Below are positions 62,000-64,000 of a stretch of 64,000 nucleotides of DNA, in pieces (positions within the stretch are counted from its first letter, which is position 1; every line of letters starts with the position of its first letter). Location: contig JBPCNO010000107.1 in the NCBI GenBank assembly GCA_051001135.1, positions 13,176-77,175 of the forward strand, in the 5' to 3' direction. The position numbers were made by a program, and so were the translations under genes. The stretch comes from CAWHMN01 sp051001135 (GTDB lineage Bacteria > Acidobacteriota > Terriglobia > Terriglobales > Acidobacteriaceae). The notes below the pieces were generated by a model. The model did not search any database. It was not told where the DNA came from and was given only the letters and a program-made list of their open reading frames with translations.

Positions 62000-63319
62000 C
62001 TAAAGCGGCCAGATCGTCGTATTTGCCGTGTAGGCTTCGAAGCTCGATCGCGCGTTCCCAACCAGAGTTTCCGCCGCGCTCAACAGAGATCCAAACCCCG
62101 CATGTTTCCGCAATGGGCTCAGCCAGACATCTGAATCGAGCGTTTCCGGTGCGCAGACAAAGCCTGACTCAGCGGCCTGCTTCAGAGCGTTCAGGGCCGC
62201 GTCAGGCAGCCCGGCCTGGGCGTAGTGCCGCGCGAAGTACACGAGGATTTCGGGCTCGCGAGTGGTGTCGGTCGCCTCCATCAGACGGACTGCCTCATCC
62301 GCTCTGCCTTCGAGAAGAGCCAACAGGGAACCCATCAGGGCAGTCATCAACTTGGATAAGGACATGCTGCCCAGTCGTTCGCTTAGAAGGGCAATCGCCC
62401 GCTTCCGATCGCCTAGGGCGGCCCACGCCGCCGCATCCAGGTAGTAAGCCGCGCGCCCGCTATAGCTCTCTATGGCAGACGCGTACTTCCCGGCAAGAAA
62501 CAAAGTGTGAGCAACGCTCGTGACAATGGCCGGATCCAACTCAGCCGCCCGTCTGTGCGCTTCAACAGACTCTTGAAGCAGTCCACCGAAACGTAACACT
62601 TGCACCAGACTCATAAACGATTCCGGTTCGCCGGGATGACGCTCAAGCCGTTGCAGGAGTCGACACATAGCCTCATCTGCCTGCCCCGTGTCTACCTGCA
62701 CAAATGTATAGAACTGGTGAGCGCACGCCAGGTCGGGATCGAGTGCGAACGCTCGCTCCAATGCGGCATGTGCCAACTCCACGTTTGCCGAGGAGTTGCC
62801 GCTGAACTTGCCAAGGAACCAGCAGCATCTACCCAGCCAGGCCCAGCAAGGTGCAAAGCCGGGATCTTCGGCGAGGCAGACCCAGTACAAATCCCGCGCG
62901 AGGCGCATCGACTCCAAAGAACGTTGCGCGGTCAGCTCTTTGGCGCGGGCAAACCTTTCGTATGTCGCTCGCGCCACGCCGGGTTCGCCCGCAACGCGCA
63001 ACTCGAATCGATATCCATGTTTCGAAACGGTGCGAATACTATCGCGCCCAACAATCTTTCTCAGGTCCACGATGGTGTTGGTAAGGCTTGTTTCGCTCAC
63101 ATGAATCGATGGCCAAAGCGTATGGATCAACTCCTGTTTGCTGACAAGATGTTCCGCCCTGCGGACCAGACAAAGCAGCGCGTCAAAGGCTTTGGGCTGG
63201 AGCGCGATTGGCATGCCGGATCTCTTTAAGAGTCGATCGCGAGGATAAAGCTCAAAATCATCAAACCGGAAGGCAGTATCGGCCGAGCTTTGATTTTCCT
63301 TTGAAAATGCACGCGACAT
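62000..63319 (-). CDS. CadC-type winged-helix regulator with TPR-like repeats
   Basis: 439 residues. N-terminal OmpR/CadC-type DNA-binding domain: FRFDDFELYPRDRLLKRSG, ALQPKAFDALLCLVRRAEHL, LWPSIHVSETSLTNTIVDLR, RTVSKHGYRFEL. The rest is helical repeats (LDPDLACAHQFYTFVQVDTG, AGLPDAALNALKQAAESGFV) of the TPR type. No membrane span is seen. Such proteins are abundant in acidobacteria. The signal and target are unknown; it is divergent from the DUF1579-like gene. Confidence 0.92.
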   Translation of the reverse strand: MSRAFSKENQSSADTAFRFDDFELYPRDRLLKRSGMPIALQPKAFDALLCLVRRAEHLVSKQELIHTLWPSIHVSETSLTNTIVDLRKIVGRDSIRTVSKHGYRFELRVAGEPGVARATYERFARAKELTAQRSLESMRLARDLYWVCLAEDPGFAPCWAWLGRCCWFLGKFSGNSSANVELAHAALERAFALDPDLACAHQFYTFVQVDTGQADEAMCRLLQRLERHPGEPESFMSLVQVLRFGGLLQESVEAHRRAAELDPAIVTSVAHTLFLAGKYASAIESYSGRAAYYLDAAAWAALGDRKRAIALLSERLGSMSLSKLMTALMGSLLALLEGRADEAVRLMEATDTTREPEILVYFARHYAQAGLPDAALNALKQAAESGFVCAPETLDSDVWLSPLRKHAGFGSLLSAAETLVGNARSSFEAYTANTTIWPL

Positions 63320-63360
63320 AAGTGGGATGCTCTGGTTGGGAACAAGCCTACACTGCCCGC

Positions 63361-64000
63361 ATGACTAAACGCAGAGCGCCAATGATCGATTGTCTTCGCG
63401 CAATCATCCAAATGATCCATCAGATAAAGGCTCCGAAGATCACGCGATGCGGGCTGCCCACAGGTAGATGGAGCAGCCTGCACCCGATCAGGCTCGCTGC
63501 CATAGCTCTTCTGGCGTTAGCGCCGGGATGGCAGCCGAGTCGCGCACTCCCGCTCACAGATCGAGTCGCACCCGAAGCGGGATCGCAGCAGGTTGACCAG
63601 CCGCGAGATGGGCAAAATGATTTTGCTTTTAACCTGGGAACCTGGAAGACCCACATCCGCCGCATTCAGAACCCGCTCTCGGGCTCAACGCATTCGATCG
63701 AACTCAACGGGACCGTGACCGTGCGGAAGATTTGGGGCGGCCGCGCCCAGTTGGAAGAGATCGAGGCTGACGGTCCCAACGGGCATTGGGAAGGATTGAC
63801 CCTGTTCCTTTACAACCCCCAATCGCATCAGTGGAGCCAGTCGTTCATCGACAGCAAGGCGGGCGTGCTCTCTGCGCCGCTGGTCGGCTCTTTCAAGGAT
63901 GGGCGCGGCGAGCTCTTCTGTCAGGACACCTTCAACGGCAGGTCGATTCTGGTGCGCGGCGTCTGGTCTGACATCACCCCGGATTCGCATCGTTATGAAG
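63361..64000 (+). CDS. exported DUF1579-like protein (3' end beyond window)
   Basis: The frame is open from ATG 63361 to the window end (213 codons). A hydrophobic export segment (RLAAIALLALAPGW) is followed by the DUF1579-type core: FAFNLGTWKTHIRRIQNPLS, WEGLTLFLYNPQSHQWSQSF, LFCQDTFNGRSILVRGVWSD. The first 50 residues are long and basic, and a later start (for example 63382) is possible. It is divergent from the CadC-type gene. Confidence 0.8.
   Translation, partial: MTKRRAPMIDCLRAIIQMIHQIKAPKITRCGLPTGRWSSLHPIRLAAIALLALAPGWQPSRALPLTDRVAPEAGSQQVDQPRDGQNDFAFNLGTWKTHIRRIQNPLSGSTHSIELNGTVTVRKIWGGRAQLEEIEADGPNGHWEGLTLFLYNPQSHQWSQSFIDSKAGVLSAPLVGSFKDGRGELFCQDTFNGRSILVRGVWSDITPDSHRYE

Overview
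This is a GC-rich bacterial chromosome segment, most likely from an acidobacterium of the Terriglobia (subgroup 1). The evidence is a TonB-dependent receptor with a carboxypeptidase-like N-terminal domain, an FG-GAP/Ig-repeat surface protein, a CadC-type winged-helix regulator fused to repeats, DUF2911 and DUF3011 proteins, a SPOR protein with a kinase-like domain, and two large families of dispersed hairpin repeats. The species cannot be named from this sequence. There is no rRNA, CRISPR array, transposase or integrase in the window; one tRNA (Gln, UUG) is present.

Layout. 1-8.5 kb: a partial conserved gene, then yceD-rpmF-plsX, a SnoaL-like gene, thiE-like, sthA with a ROK kinase gene, a DUF3011 protein and fabD. 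8.7-15.8 kb (all minus strand): a beta-propeller protein, a small membrane protein, ddl, a Phd/VapC toxin-antitoxin pair, arginase, asnS and a TIM-barrel epimerase. 16-20.9 kb: beta-carbonic anhydrase, ggt, an mscS interrupted by a stop codon, ispE. 21-25.9 kb: tRNA-Gln, prs, rplY, pth, rpsF, rpsR, rplI, closed by a clear terminator. 26-31 kb: a lone peptide-type ABC ATPase, a phosphoesterase, an LLM monooxygenase/ATP-grasp pair, DUF2911. 31-35.5 kb: a split HTH regulator, ruvB, a pseudokinase-SPOR protein. 35.8-41.2 kb: an exported protein with cytochrome c, murQ, two membrane/exported proteins including a Tat-exported aminotransferase. 41.4-47 kb: a decayed defence patch (truncated antitoxin, frameshifted nuclease), gyrA, and a low-GC insertion bounded by a second copy of the gyrA 3' end. 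47-52 kb: membrane proteins, MarR and Crp-type regulators, a metallo-hydrolase. 52.5-55.6 kb: a TonB receptor and nikR, probably a nickel uptake unit. 55.7-64 kb: a frameshifted DUF1905 gene, an Ig/FG-GAP protein, DUF2306, a PBP4-type peptidase, a CadC-like regulator and a partial DUF1579-like gene.

The genes form ordinary small operons for lipid and fatty-acid synthesis (plsX, fabD), translation (rpmF, rplY, rpsF, rpsR, rplI, asnS, pth), cell wall (ddl, murQ, PBP4) and precursors (prs, ispE). What is unusual is how often repeats enter genes. Short tandem repeats expand in frame inside ddl, ispE, ggt and rpsR. A nested family of hairpin repeats (CCCCAYYCT...AGGGTGGGG) fills intergenic gaps, forms the end of murQ, and is inserted in frame twice inside a membrane-protein gene. 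Several genes are freshly broken by one stop or one indel (mscS, the HTH regulator, DUF1905, the PUA-like/nuclease gene). Family assignments are made by reading motifs; no database search was run.
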